Origin: Pedobacter chitinilyticus
GTDB taxonomy: Bacteria > Bacteroidota > Bacteroidia > Sphingobacteriales > Sphingobacteriaceae
DNA length: 64,000 bases
Assembly: GCF_003313385.1 (NCBI RefSeq)
Contig: NZ_QMHN01000001.1
Coordinates: forward strand, 1,290,097 to 1,354,096
Reading direction: 5' to 3'
A model generated the notes under the pieces. It ran no database searches, was not told the DNA's origin, and worked only from the letters and a program-made list of their open reading frames with translations. The translations under genes were made by a program, and so were the position numbers. This document shows positions 30,101-38,468 of the stretch, piece after piece (the stretch's first letter is position 1; each line of letters opens with the position of its first letter).

Positions 30101-30340
30101 GGCGCCCGCCGTGCTTTTAAAGGCATCGTTACAAAAAAACAGATGGCTATTTCCCCAGCAAACAAACGTTGGGCTACCATTAGCCAAAATTAAGCTTAAT
30201 GATTGCTTTAATCCTTGTGGCCAAATACTTGGATGCCCCAATTCGGATTGTGTCCAATCATTAGCCATGATAAAATTAGCCGTAATACCACCTCCTTGGA
30301 GAAAAGCAAGTTCAGCGGAGTATACAGGCGAATTTGGCAT
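27116..30340 (-). CDS. Multi-PAS/GAF sensor histidine kinase, soluble
   Basis: A 1074-residue kinase with no transmembrane segments. Order: degenerate PAS-like region (~1-130), PAS (~150-275), PAS (~280-405), PAS_3-type (~415-540), PAS (~545-670, 'DDIIISKQLDGTIISWN'), GAF (~685-830, 'VSYLAVPVISRSGRVIGGLFF'), HisKA with His862 in 'LASHELKTPL', and HATPase_c (~955-1070, 'LLSNAIKY', 'VIDNGLGI', 'GLGIGLYLS'). It senses cytoplasmic signals (redox, light or small ligands; the cofactor cannot be told). There is no fused receiver; the single-domain receiver 49 bp upstream (30390-30764) is the probable partner and is co-transcribed. The first half may tune several inputs. The stop overlaps the convergent NTPase gene by 8 bp. 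Confidence 0.93.
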   Translation of the reverse strand: MPNSPVYSAELAFLQGGGITANFIMANDWTQSELGHPSIWPQGLKQSLSLILANGSPTFVCWGNSHLFFCNDAFKSTAGAAEIPRIGESCLIKWPSLKADLEIVFQGETTYLKQLNANLSPIRDFTGNISGILGICDYQYQSINVKADLSSAHLLHQIVASAPFPIGVYVGREMRIVQANRAIIEVWGKGSDVVGKTYREVLPELEEQSIYSQLDAVFSTGRAFHARNQRVDLTMHGKLTTFYFNYSFTPLYDEKGSVYGIMNTAADVTDLVIAKQQIEISERNFKNMILQAPVAMCLFLGPLFKIATANAAMLNIWGKTEEEVMGQPVFEVLPEAKDPELEVAILKVYLSGEPYYAVERPLKIQRHGNSENIYQNFVCQPYRGGDGEVLGILAISVDVTPQVSARRELERLYKQVSLAKEAAELGTFDMNLVTGKLEWDARCRELFGVKDDRPIDYERDFVQGLHLEDRDRVLAALDEVIYKNEGNGEYDVIYRTLGADDDKLRWIRAKGKVYHDEQNKDSRLIGSVLDVTQQKYAELRSRIVFEKQARLAAIVDSSDDIIISKQLDGTIISWNASAERMFGYTSEEAIGQHISLIIPKNRLPEEAFIISRIKEGKKVDHFDTVRKAKNGKEVFLSITVSPIVDEKGNVIGASKIARDISAEIEVKEVSRRYTQRLEVLNMISEAISEELDLNNILQKVTDATTKLTGAKFGAFFYNKTDEHGNSYMLYTLSGASKESFEKFGMPRNTPLFHPTFSGEGVVRLDDVTKDARYGKNHPHQGMPEGHLPVVSYLAVPVISRSGRVIGGLFFGHPEAAVFTAEHESLVLAIAAQAAIGIDNAMLYEKVRELNDKKDEFIGLASHELKTPLASINGYLQILNRLVKDLSAQKFLGKASMQVRKLTALVNDLLDVSKIEAGKLKLTVVKFDLKEVVEEAIDLIRNSTESYEVTLVETPETCMVDGDSQRIEQVVINLLSNAIKYSPGADKVEVKIIKQLDKALVGVIDNGLGIAEDKINNLFSRFYRIEEATPNISGLGIGLYLSHEIISRHEGSIWVESELGKGSTFWFSLPCKSII

Positions 30341-30389
30341 AAGTTTTTTTTTACAACAACAATAAGGAAGCTTAAGTGTTCAAAAAGAA

Positions 30390-30764
30390 TTATTTTAGGT
30401 GTAGCAGTTCATTTGTTAGTGCTAACAAATCATCAAACTCAAAGGGCTTAGCTAAAAAACGGTCAGCACCTGCCCTGGCAGCAATTTCTTTTACATCATT
30501 GTTTGCTGACACATAAATTACTGGAATGTTTTTTAAATCTGCGTGACTTTTCAACTGCTGAACGGCAAATTCACCTCCTGTACTCGGAATCCAATTATCC
30601 ATCAGTATCAAATCAGGTGATATCGCATTAACTTTTTCAACTACCTGATCGCAGTTCTGAAAAGTTTGTACCTCGAACCCTTCATCTTCAAACAGAAAAC
30701 GAAAAATATTCAGTAAATCTTGATCATCATCAAATACTGCTATTAATTTGGAATTCTTTTCCAT
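30390..30764 (-). CDS. Single-domain response regulator (CheY-like receiver)
   Basis: A 124-residue receiver with the acidic cluster D12-D14, phospho-acceptor D56 in 'LILMDNWIP', S86 and K106 ('FLAKPF'). There is no output domain, so it passes phosphate on or acts by binding a partner protein. It is the first gene of an operon with the multi-PAS kinase (49 bp gap), the usual order for such pairs in Bacteroidota. Confidence 0.93.
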   Translation of the reverse strand: MEKNSKLIAVFDDDQDLLNIFRFLFEDEGFEVQTFQNCDQVVEKVNAISPDLILMDNWIPSTGGEFAVQQLKSHADLKNIPVIYVSANNDVKEIAARAGADRFLAKPFEFDDLLALTNELLHLK

Positions 30765-30876
30765 GTCATTTAGATTAACTCAAATAAAGTAATTTTATCT
30801 CTTAAAAACAATGGAAAAGGTGTAAATCGAAAGCCACAGATACACAGATTTATCTCGATACGATGCTAATGTGGTT

Positions 30877-30907
30877 AGATTTCTCCTCCTTCGATCGTCG
30901 AAATGAC
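30877..30907. repeat. Short palindromic REP-like motif
   Basis: 31 bp between cstA and the receiver gene start with AGATTTCTCC and end CGTCGAAATGAC, with the central palindrome TTCGATCGTCGAA. I recall closely similar sequences scattered between genes of many Bacteroidota, but only one copy is present here. Confidence 0.4.
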
Positions 30908-30939
30908 GGATAAGGCGTATCATTTGTTCAGCAATTAGC

Positions 30940-32781
30940 TTAGCGCTCTACCAGTTCTTTAACCGTATCGCCATAATGGTCAACATGTTCGCCTTGCATT
31001 TTTAACAATTTACTCCATCTTGTAAAAGTATTCACAAATACAATGAGCATTAATACCATTGCCAAGGCCGCCAATGAAGCCAATAAGTATTGTTGTTTAG
31101 GCAAGTATACATTTACAACCTGCTCGTAACCAGCCCAAAAAGTAATCACTGCCATAAAAACCCCTGGAATGGCCGAGCATAGGGCGTATTTTTTACGGTT
31201 CATACGAATGAGCATGGTAGTACAAACAATTAAACCACAGGCGGCCAGTAATTGATTACTGATGCCAAAGAGTGGCCAAATACTACTTACGTTACCCGTA
31301 TAGACCAAATATCCCCAAGAAAAAGTAAAGATCAAGCTACTGATGATGATTCCTGGCATCCAATTTTTGTCGTTAAACTTAGGGATCACACTGCCCAACA
31401 TCTCTTGTAGGAAAAAACGCCCTACCCTAGTACCTGCATCAATGGCGGTAAGGATAAATACAGCTTCAAACATAATGGCAAAATTGTACCAATAGGCCAT
31501 CACATCGTCCATAAAAGGAATTTTGTTGAAGATATGCGCCATCCCAACGGCTAACGATACCGCTCCGCCAGTACGTCCGTACAAGTCTACCCCTATTTTT
31601 TCACTAAAATGAGCGAGATCTACAGGGTGCAGGTTTGGGTTTTGCGCAATAAACGAATCATAAAGTTCTTTTGGGGTGTTGATTGCAAAGTAATCGCCAG
31701 GTACCAAGGTACAAGCAGCAATTAAGGCCATTAAGGCAACAAAACCTTCTACGAGCATGGCACCATAGCCCACAAAAAGGATTTCTTTTTCATTGTTCAA
31801 CATTTTAGGCGTGGTTCCTGTGGCAATTACCGCATGGAAACCAGAGATGGCTCCGCAGGCAATCACGATAAAAATAAAGGGCAATACAGGACCGCCGATA
31901 ATTGGGCCGCCACCTTTTACGAAATCAGTAATGGCGGGCATTTGCAAAGTGGGATGCACAAAGATGACTCCAACAGCCAACATTAAAATAGTTCCAATTT
32001 TTAAATATGTAGATAGATAATCTCTAGGTACCAATAACAACCATACGGGTAATACCGAGGCCAAAAATCCGTAAACGGTGATGGATATAGAGATGGTTTT
32101 AATGTTCCAATGGAAAATATCGCTGATTTCTTTGATTTGCATGAGGTTATGCCCACCAATGATACTTGCAATTAATAATACTCCACCAATGATACTGGCC
32201 ATTGTCACGCTGTTTTTGCGATAACGCATAATAAGCCCCATAATTACGGCAATGGGCATGGTGGCAATAACGGTGAATAGAGACCAAGAGGCTTCATGCA
32301 TGGCACTGATACAAGCCAAAGACAATCCCGCCAGTGTTAAAATAAGAATGAACAAAATGGCAAAACCAGCAATTACCCCAGTGCCTTTACCGATCTCTTT
32401 ACTGGCAATACTGGCCAAACTTTGTCCTTTATGACGCACGGATGCAAATAAGACGACCATGTCGTGCACTCCCCCACCGAGCACACAACCAATCAAGATC
32501 CATAAAGTTCCTGGCAAATAGCCAAATTGTGCTGCCAATACTGGACCTACCAATGGACCTGCCGCGGCAATGGCTGCAAAGTGATGACCAAATAGCACAT
32601 TCTTATTGGTTGCTACATAATCTTTACCATCGGCAAACTCAATAGCGGGCGTAACATGGTTGGCATTAAGCTTTAGCACCTTGTTGGCCATAAAAATACC
32701 GTAGAAACGATAAGCAATAGCAAAAACCAACAGGGCAACAAAAACCAAAGTGAGCGCATTTACGCCGTTCAAAAATTCCAT
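30940..32781 (-). CDS. cstA: CstA family carbon-starvation protein / pyruvate transporter
   Basis: A 613-residue inner-membrane protein with about 16 hydrophobic helices. Family marks include 'FGHHFAAIAAAGPLVGPVLAAQFGYLPG', seen as FGHHFAAI followed by AGPLVGPVL, as well as 'GGGVHDMVVLF' and 'FHAVIATGTTPKML'. CstA proteins import pyruvate or peptides during carbon limitation. Length is a little below the E. coli form (about 700), as is common in Bacteroidota. It is transcribed alone; no cognate BtsS/R-type regulator lies beside it, though the receiver/multi-PAS kinase operon is the next one downstream on the same strand. Confidence 0.93.
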   Translation of the reverse strand: MEFLNGVNALTLVFVALLVFAIAYRFYGIFMANKVLKLNANHVTPAIEFADGKDYVATNKNVLFGHHFAAIAAAGPLVGPVLAAQFGYLPGTLWILIGCVLGGGVHDMVVLFASVRHKGQSLASIASKEIGKGTGVIAGFAILFILILTLAGLSLACISAMHEASWSLFTVIATMPIAVIMGLIMRYRKNSVTMASIIGGVLLIASIIGGHNLMQIKEISDIFHWNIKTISISITVYGFLASVLPVWLLLVPRDYLSTYLKIGTILMLAVGVIFVHPTLQMPAITDFVKGGGPIIGGPVLPFIFIVIACGAISGFHAVIATGTTPKMLNNEKEILFVGYGAMLVEGFVALMALIAACTLVPGDYFAINTPKELYDSFIAQNPNLHPVDLAHFSEKIGVDLYGRTGGAVSLAVGMAHIFNKIPFMDDVMAYWYNFAIMFEAVFILTAIDAGTRVGRFFLQEMLGSVIPKFNDKNWMPGIIISSLIFTFSWGYLVYTGNVSSIWPLFGISNQLLAACGLIVCTTMLIRMNRKKYALCSAIPGVFMAVITFWAGYEQVVNVYLPKQQYLLASLAALAMVLMLIVFVNTFTRWSKLLKMQGEHVDHYGDTVKELVER

Positions 32782-33004
32782 AAACGTATTTTATTTTGAT
32801 TTGATTTTAAAAACAGTGGGGTTACTGCTTATTGACTAATAACATCCAATAAACGAAGGTAATGATTAGATATTAAAAATTATTAATTTCTTAACAAGAA
32901 TAAATGAATTTTATTTACAACAACAAACAAGTTACTGTTTTAAAGAAGTTTAACACATTAAAAAATCACCATAGAGATGTAAAAGCGAAGTTGATCGCTC
33001 TAAA

Positions 33005-33087
33005 AGACTTGCGAAGTTTAACTTCAGTTGTTTGTTATTTTTAAATGTTAAGTTGAGGGCTTCGCCGTTTAAAAACTTCGTAAGTCT
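33005..33087 (-). repeat. 83-bp dispersed element with inverted-repeat ends, copy 2
   Basis: This is the reverse-strand copy of the element at 11320-11402, with equal length and about four substitutions by eye. The inverted ends are intact. A related left-end fragment (GCTTACGAAGTTTTTAGCGA) is at about 33713. Together with the larger direct repeat that starts at 33241 it fills the 1-kb gap between cstA and the FAH gene. Confidence 0.8.
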
Positions 33088-33240
33088 ACCACTACAATCG
33101 ACAGACCAATATACAGAAGTTCTACAATAACAATTTAAATTAGGTGCAGATATCCCTAATTTACAGCAGGGTTGATTTAAGAATTGGATAATATGAGGAT
33201 TGGTAAATTTAATAATGACTAAACAATTAAGGGAATCCAA

Positions 33241-33665
33241 CCTACAAAAGGCAACTACTGCCTACTTTTAGTTAAAAATACACCATAAAATGACGTCATG
33301 CTACCCTGCATTAAGCTAAAAACCTCCAGGAAATGACGTCATGCTACCCTGCATCGAGCTAAAAACCACCAGGAAATGATGCCATGCTACCCTGCATTGA
33401 GCTAAAAACCGTCAGGAAATGATGCCATGCTACCCTGCATTGAGCTAAAAACTGCCAGGAAATGATGCCATGCTACCCTACAAAAGATAAAATCTATCCA
33501 ACACAAAGTAAGAAACGCTCGTTTAAAATGAAGAAACGATGAAAGCACTAACTAAATCGTATTGTTCTTAGCTAGACAAGCCCAGCAACAAAGATTGTTT
33601 GAGCAAATCATCACTAACTTAATCATAAAGATTTACGAAGTTAAATAACAAACCTCGTAGGTTTT
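33241..33665 (+). repeat. Long dispersed direct repeat, copy A (five 43-bp units plus tail)
   Basis: About 425 bp recur in the same orientation at 60668-61115. Order: a leader beginning CCTACAAAAGGCAA; five exact 43-bp tandem units (33269-33483); and a ~180-bp tail from CAAAAGATAAAATC to ACCTCGTAGGTTTT. Tail identity to copy B is roughly 85-90% by eye. The 43-bp period keeps no reading frame, so it is non-coding. Confidence 0.9.
33269..33483 (+). repeat. Five-unit 43-bp tandem array in copy A
   Basis: Cores lie at 33290, 33333, 33376, 33419 and 33462, exactly 43 bp apart. Units 1 and 2 have the perfect palindrome ATGACGTCAT; units 3-5 have ATGATGCCAT. Units 2-5 share CAGGAA before the core and GCTACCCT after it, so CAGG and CCTG can form an outer stem. 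Confidence 0.95.
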
Positions 33666-33775
33666 AACTAAAAGAATATCGTCTAATATTGATTAAACGC
33701 CACTGATGCTAAAGGCTTACGAAGTTTTTAGCGAGCAAGCCCATACAATACGCAAAACCATAGGCTTTAGCTAAA

Positions 33776-33797
33776 GGATAACAATTAAGTGTTATCC
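33776..33797 (-). terminator. Hairpin downstream of the catabolic operon, possible terminator
   Basis: A perfect 8-pair stem (GGATAACA / TGTTATCC, 6-nt loop) lies 10 bp after the stop of the FAH gene. On the minus strand it is followed only by CTTTAG, so the T-tract is weak and termination may be partial or Rho-assisted. Confidence 0.45.
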
Positions 33798-33807
33798 AGA
33801 CAGCCAT

Positions 33808-34662
33808 TTATTTAGCAAATGGCACTACCGTTTGTTTAGCTACACCTAAACCATCGGCTCCGAGTTCTACCACATCGCCAGCTTTTAAATAAATAGGAGG
33901 TTTAAAGCCTAAGCCTACCCCTGCAGGAGTACCTGTAGAAATCACGTCACCAGGCAGTAAAGTCATGAACTTAGAAACATAGGCAATTAACTGTGGTACA
34001 GAAAAGATGAGGTTTTTAGTGTTACCGTTTTGATACATGGTACCGTTTACGGATAGCCACAAGCCCACGTTGCTGATATCAGGCATTTCCTCTTTAGTGA
34101 CTAAATAAGGTCCCATAGGTGCAAAAGTGTCACAGCCTTTACCCTTATCCCAAGTACCGCCTCGTTCCAGCTGAAACTCACGTTCCGACACATCATTGAT
34201 CAACACATAGCCAGCCACGTGATCAAGCGCTTCCGCTTCTTCTATATATCGTGCGGTTTTGCCAATCACTACACCAAACTCTACTTCCCAATCTGTTTTT
34301 TCCGAATCTTTGGGAAGCATAATGTCATCAAATGGACCTACTATAGAAGTGGTTGATTTAAAAAAGATGATGGGTTCAGCTGGAATGGCCGCACCAGTTT
34401 CGTTAGCATGATCTAAATAGTTTAAGCCAATGCACACTATTTTAGAGGGGCGTGCAATGGGTGCTCCTATCCTACTGTTTGCAGGAATTTCTTTCAGCTC
34501 GCTTTGGTGTTCGTTGATGAAGGCCTTTAGCTTTTCAATGCCATCGCCTCCAAAAAACTGTTCGTTGTAATCACCACCAAAAGCAGATAAATCGTAATAC
34601 TTGGCCTCTATTTGAACGCCTATTTTCTCTTGTCCTAAGTTTCCGTAGCGGATTAATTTCAT
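33808..34662 (-). CDS. FAH-family hydrolase (fumarylacetoacetase-like; 2,4-diketo-3-deoxy-aldonate hydrolase type)
   Basis: A 284-residue protein from the ATG at 34662, chosen because 'MKLIRYG' is the normal family N-terminus; the frame runs on to an ATG at 34698. The catalytic domain (~60-284) shows 'CIGLNYLDHANE', the metal ligands in 'DWEVEFGVVIG' and 'NDVSER', and 'GDVISTGTPAGVG'. Family members split C-C bonds of acylpyruvates or 2,4-diketo sugar acids in a Mg/Mn-dependent way. The same operon encodes a sugar-acid dehydratase and an SDR, and a lactonase lies across the promoter. The likely role is therefore cleavage of a 2,4-diketo-3-deoxy-aldonate to pyruvate and a hydroxy acid, as in the L-fucose or L-rhamnose diketo-hydrolase routes (inference). 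It is the last gene of the operon. Confidence 0.9.
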   Translation of the reverse strand: MKLIRYGNLGQEKIGVQIEAKYYDLSAFGGDYNEQFFGGDGIEKLKAFINEHQSELKEIPANSRIGAPIARPSKIVCIGLNYLDHANETGAAIPAEPIIFFKSTTSIVGPFDDIMLPKDSEKTDWEVEFGVVIGKTARYIEEAEALDHVAGYVLINDVSEREFQLERGGTWDKGKGCDTFAPMGPYLVTKEEMPDISNVGLWLSVNGTMYQNGNTKNLIFSVPQLIAYVSKFMTLLPGDVISTGTPAGVGLGFKPPIYLKAGDVVELGADGLGVAKQTVVPFAK

Positions 34663-34719
34663 GTGTTGTGGATATAATGCAGGGTTACTCCTGCGCATGC
34701 TCTATTAATGGATTATTCG

Positions 34720-35685
34720 TTATATTTTTAAAAAAACTTTTGCGCCTCCATTGAGTCTACTCTGATAGGCAGCATCAATAAACTTGCAGATAGCCAATGT
34801 TTCTGTGGAAGCTACAGGTGTTTCACCTGTTTCAAAAAAGGAAATGATGCGTTGCAACAACGGCGCATAACCTTGATATGCACCCAAGGTGATGATCTTC
34901 TCGTCTGTAAAAACCGTTCCACCGAAGCCATCCACCCCTTTTCTAGTTCCTCTTAGGGTGGCTATTCTATTTCCAGACCACTCGGCTACATAAAAATCTG
35001 CATCGGTAGTATGTTGTGTTTGCACACTGATACAGTCAGTACCCATGATGGTAAAAAGCATTTCTACACCATGAATGCCATACCAGTATAAATCTTTGTG
35101 TGAAGGCTCGGTATGTGCTGGGCTATATATTTCAGCACCCAACACCTTTGTTCTGTCGATGTTATCGATGCCGGGGATATAGCGCAGGGCACTTGACGAA
35201 AAAACGGGTGTTCGATATTTCTCGGCCAATTGAAAGATCTTTAAAGCTTCTTCGTAGCTATTGGCAATGGGTTTATCAATAAATAAAGGCTTTTTGGCTT
35301 TTAAGATAAGTTCTGCTTGTTCCAAATGCTTATTGCCATCGTTGGTTTCCAGCAGTACCACATCTACCTTTTTCAGCAATGCGGGAATACTGTCGACCAC
35401 TTCTACCCCTAGTTTTTTAATTTCTTCGGTAAAGGTGGGAATGCGCTTGGCATTTAACGGAATGCTTGGACTTCCCATGGGATAAGCAGCCACCACTTGA
35501 TAACCTTTGTAGGTGCCATTAGCCAAATTGGCATTCAGCTCGTTGGTAAAAGCAATGGCATGCGAAGAGTCTAAACCTACAATGCCGATACGTTTGCCTT
35601 TAAAGGCAGCAGCCATCAATTGATTATTGACCAACAGCGACATGGCTGCTAAACTACCCATGGTGACAAAATCTTTTCTATTCAT
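34720..35685 (-). CDS. Gfo/Idh/MocA-family oxidoreductase (first of two)
   Basis: A 321-residue NAD(P)-dependent sugar oxidoreductase. The first ~25 residues ('VTMGSLAAMSLLVNN') look like an export or membrane-targeting leader without a clear twin-Arg. The Rossmann domain then starts at 'GKRIGIVGLDSSHAIAF', and 'FIDKPIANSYEEA' carries the EKP-like Lys seen here as DKP. The C-terminal alpha/beta domain is shorter than usual. It overlaps the upstream M20 gene by 8 bp and precedes the FAH gene by 57 bp. The GLDSSH variant of the glycine motif differs from the standard GxGxxG; substrate and cofactor cannot be read. It may oxidise, epimerise or de-glycosylate a sugar or sugar acid in this pathway. 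Confidence 0.85.
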   Translation of the reverse strand: MNRKDFVTMGSLAAMSLLVNNQLMAAAFKGKRIGIVGLDSSHAIAFTNELNANLANGTYKGYQVVAAYPMGSPSIPLNAKRIPTFTEEIKKLGVEVVDSIPALLKKVDVVLLETNDGNKHLEQAELILKAKKPLFIDKPIANSYEEALKIFQLAEKYRTPVFSSSALRYIPGIDNIDRTKVLGAEIYSPAHTEPSHKDLYWYGIHGVEMLFTIMGTDCISVQTQHTTDADFYVAEWSGNRIATLRGTRKGVDGFGGTVFTDEKIITLGAYQGYAPLLQRIISFFETGETPVASTETLAICKFIDAAYQSRLNGGAKVFLKI

Positions 35686-36895
35686 TATTTCCTCCCAAAA
35701 AGGTTAAAGCGCTCAAGGCCATGGCCTGCATTGCATTTAAAAATGCTTGTTCATCTAAATCAAATTTAGCGTTATGTAATCCGTATTGTAAACGTTGTTG
35801 TTCATTTTTAATCCCCACCAAAAAGAAAAGGGCGGGATAACAGTGCGAATAGTAAGCGAAATCTTCGGCAGCCATCCATTGCGGTATTTCTTGCACGCTC
35901 TCGCTGCCTAAATACTGTGCCATTTGTTCTTTAAACCAAATAGACAGAGCTTCATTATTCAATAATACGGGATAGCCATTTCTAATTTCTAGCTCGGCTT
36001 GTGCACCCAGCATTTGCGTACTCTGCTTTACCATCAGCTTAAGGTGTTGCAGGGCTTCGGCACGCCAGTTTTCGTCCATGGTGCGGAAAGTACCTTCCAA
36101 ACTTACCTCTTCAGGAATAACGTTGGCTGCACCATTGCCAATAATTTTACCAAAAGTTAGTACGCTTGGTATTGATGGATTGGCTTTTCGGCTTACTATA
36201 TGCTGTAATGACGACAAAACTTGTACTGCCACCATAATGGGATCAATGGCTCGATGTGGTTCGGCTGCATGCCCACCTTTGCCTTTAATCTTCAAATAGA
36301 TTTCGTCGCTGGAAGCCATAAAACGTCCAGCACAAACGCCAATTTGTCCTGTTTTTAGTTGCGGACTTACATGCAAACCCAATACTGCTGCAATATTGTG
36401 ATTACCCAATCGGTCTAAAATACCGCTATCGATAATCCCCTTCGCTCCTCCTGGAATACGTTCTTCGGCGGGCTGAAATAACAATAATACTTTTCCCGAA
36501 AATTCATGCGCCAAGCTTTTAAGGATATGCGCCACTCCCAATAAGTTCGCGGTATGGAAATCATGTCCACAGGCATGCATCACCCCTTCTGTTTGAGATG
36601 AAAAATCGAGCTTGTTCTCTTCTTTGATGGGCAAGGCATCCATATCTGCTCTTAACACTATCGTTTTGGTGCTTTCGCCAGCCTTTCCTTCTATCCATGC
36701 CACAATGCCTGTAGTTAATACCTCCTCAAAATCAATCCCCATCAACTGAAGTTGTGATTTGATATAAGCCGAGGTTTGGTATTCTTCAAAAGAAAGTTCG
36801 GGGTTTTGGTGCAGATGCCTGCGATAGGCCACTACCTGAGGATAGAGCTGTTGCGTTTTTTCTGTCACCTTTGCCAAAAGAGCTGCCTTTTCCAT
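35678..36895 (-). CDS. M20-family amidohydrolase (N-acyl-amino-acid/amino-sugar deacylase type)
   Basis: A 405-residue cytosolic metalloenzyme. Two-metal site motifs are present: 'LRADMDALP', 'MHACGHDFHTANLLG', 'PAEERIPGG' and 'AAEDFAYYS', with a lid/dimerisation domain at ~190-310. Members remove acyl groups from amides such as N-acyl amino acids, hippurate or N-acetyl-diaminopimelate. In a sugar-acid operon with a class III aminotransferase it may deacylate an N-acylated intermediate (inference). It is 10 bp after the SSS transporter and overlaps the Gfo/Idh/MocA gene by 8 bp, so it belongs firmly to this operon. All visible metal ligands are kept. Confidence 0.92.
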   Translation of the reverse strand: MEKAALLAKVTEKTQQLYPQVVAYRRHLHQNPELSFEEYQTSAYIKSQLQLMGIDFEEVLTTGIVAWIEGKAGESTKTIVLRADMDALPIKEENKLDFSSQTEGVMHACGHDFHTANLLGVAHILKSLAHEFSGKVLLLFQPAEERIPGGAKGIIDSGILDRLGNHNIAAVLGLHVSPQLKTGQIGVCAGRFMASSDEIYLKIKGKGGHAAEPHRAIDPIMVAVQVLSSLQHIVSRKANPSIPSVLTFGKIIGNGAANVIPEEVSLEGTFRTMDENWRAEALQHLKLMVKQSTQMLGAQAELEIRNGYPVLLNNEALSIWFKEQMAQYLGSESVQEIPQWMAAEDFAYYSHCYPALFFLVGIKNEQQRLQYGLHNAKFDLDEQAFLNAMQAMALSALTFLGGNNE

Positions 36896-36905
36896 ATTCC
36901 TCTTT

Positions 36906-38468
36906 TTAAAAATATCTTACATAAAAATAGAGTACCGCAATGGTAACAATAGCCCACCAAAGAGTTGGATTTTTAAATCCTTTATAGCGTTCGAAAGGAA
37001 CAAGCGCACCTTTGCCATTATAATTTAATACCAAGCCTTCCAACTGCAAAGCCGATTTAGGTTTGTACAACAAGCTTACACCTGCACAAACCAACATACA
37101 GCTCCAAAATACAATACCCGTACGGTTAAAGAAAGGCATATCAGGCAACAGAAACTCCATGATTAGCGACAAGGGAATGGTCAACAAACCTGCCGCTAAA
37201 GCACCTTGCGAAGTGGTACGTTTCCAAAACACGCCCATTAAAAACATGGTGGCAATGCCTGGGGTAAATAAGCCGTACAAATTCATTAGATACAGAAAAA
37301 TTGGTTTGTTAGAATAGCTCAGCAACAATACGGCGCTACCTATGCCCAACACAATAATGGCTACGCCCGACATTTTACCAAACCTGATGGCTTGCTCGTC
37401 GGTTGCATTTTTATTGATGAATTGGTTGTATACATCAACGGTTAAGATGGTGGTGCAGGAGTTAATGGCTCCCGAAATGTGCGACATGATGGCCGAAATA
37501 AGTCCCGCCATCACTAAACCAATTAATCCTTTGGGTAATAGTGTTTCTACCAAAGTAGAGAAAAGTAAATCTGGTTGTGCCAAAGAAGGTAAAAAGGCAG
37601 GGGCTACCAAGGCAGGAATGGTAATGATCAATGGCACAAAAAACTTTAAATAGTCACCAAAAATAACACCCATACGGCCATGCCATTCGTTTTTAGCCGC
37701 CAGTACCCGTTGCACAATAAATTGATTGGTGGCACAATAAAACACACTGATACACAGCAAACCGCCTAGATACATGGTCCATGGGAAGTCGGGATCATCT
37801 GCTGGATAAAACATTTTCCAGTTTTTAGATGATTCTATAATGGCATCAAAACCACCTGCTTTATTGATGGTGGCAAAAGTAAGTACTAAACCTCCCAAAA
37901 CCAGTACGCCCAACTGCACCATTTCCGTCCAAATTACCGCTTTAAGCCCGCCTAACACAGTATACAAACCTGTGAGCACGGCCATTCCAATAATGCTGTA
38001 AAAAATGGGGATATCAAAAAGGGCATGAAGTGTTAAACCACCTAAATAGAGGACGGCACCAATCTCTACAAAAATGTAGGTAAATAAAATAAGGATGGCA
38101 TACAACACTCTGGTAGCTCCTCCAAAGCGCTTTTCCAAATATTCGGGAACGGTATAAAAGCCATTCCTGATATAAAAAGGCAGGAATATCCATAGCAGGG
38201 CATTAAAACCGATCAAAATAGCTCCCCATTCGAGGGTAATGGCCACAAAGCCTTTGCTATAAGCCGCACCCATAGCACCTACCAAATGATGACTGCTGAT
38301 ATTGGCGGCAATGATGCTTCCGCCAATCATCCACCAAGGCAATTTATCACCTGCTAAGAAATAATCTCTTTTTGATTTGGAGCTTTGTTTAGAGGCATAC
38401 AAGCCTAAAGCAACAATGCCAATGATATAAATGGCGAAAATGGCAATATCAATTAACTCTAATTTCAT
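36906..38468 (-). CDS. Sodium:solute symporter family (SSS) transporter
   Basis: A 520-residue inner-membrane carrier with 13 or so transmembrane helices. Family features include 'SKRDYFLAGDKLPWWMIGGSIIAANISSHHLVGAMG', read as the RDYFLAG and GGSIIAAN segments in the N-terminal helices, and 'ISAIMSHISGAINSCTTILTVDVY' around the sodium site in helix 8. SSS carriers in sugar clusters of Bacteroidota take up monosaccharides or sugar acids with Na+. Its start overlaps the end of the ceramidase-like gene by 20 bp and the M20 gene follows after 10 bp. It is the probable importer for the mono- or disaccharide made by the lyase encoded at 44784-47528. Confidence 0.93.
   Translation of the reverse strand: MKLELIDIAIFAIYIIGIVALGLYASKQSSKSKRDYFLAGDKLPWWMIGGSIIAANISSHHLVGAMGAAYSKGFVAITLEWGAILIGFNALLWIFLPFYIRNGFYTVPEYLEKRFGGATRVLYAILILFTYIFVEIGAVLYLGGLTLHALFDIPIFYSIIGMAVLTGLYTVLGGLKAVIWTEMVQLGVLVLGGLVLTFATINKAGGFDAIIESSKNWKMFYPADDPDFPWTMYLGGLLCISVFYCATNQFIVQRVLAAKNEWHGRMGVIFGDYLKFFVPLIITIPALVAPAFLPSLAQPDLLFSTLVETLLPKGLIGLVMAGLISAIMSHISGAINSCTTILTVDVYNQFINKNATDEQAIRFGKMSGVAIIVLGIGSAVLLLSYSNKPIFLYLMNLYGLFTPGIATMFLMGVFWKRTTSQGALAAGLLTIPLSLIMEFLLPDMPFFNRTGIVFWSCMLVCAGVSLLYKPKSALQLEGLVLNYNGKGALVPFERYKGFKNPTLWWAIVTIAVLYFYVRYF

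Noticed and set aside
31100..31112. GTATAC operator-like sites inside coding regions (for example in cstA and near 1769)
   Set aside because: Six-base matches occur at about the chance rate; only the intergenic, paired 10-base sites are called.
32950..33240. A 96-codon minus-strand ORF
   Set aside because: It spans the 83-bp element and has no family resemblance or ribosome site; chance frame.
33269..33483. CRISPR array
   Set aside because: The whole 43-bp unit is repeated without unique spacers, and no cas genes are in the window.
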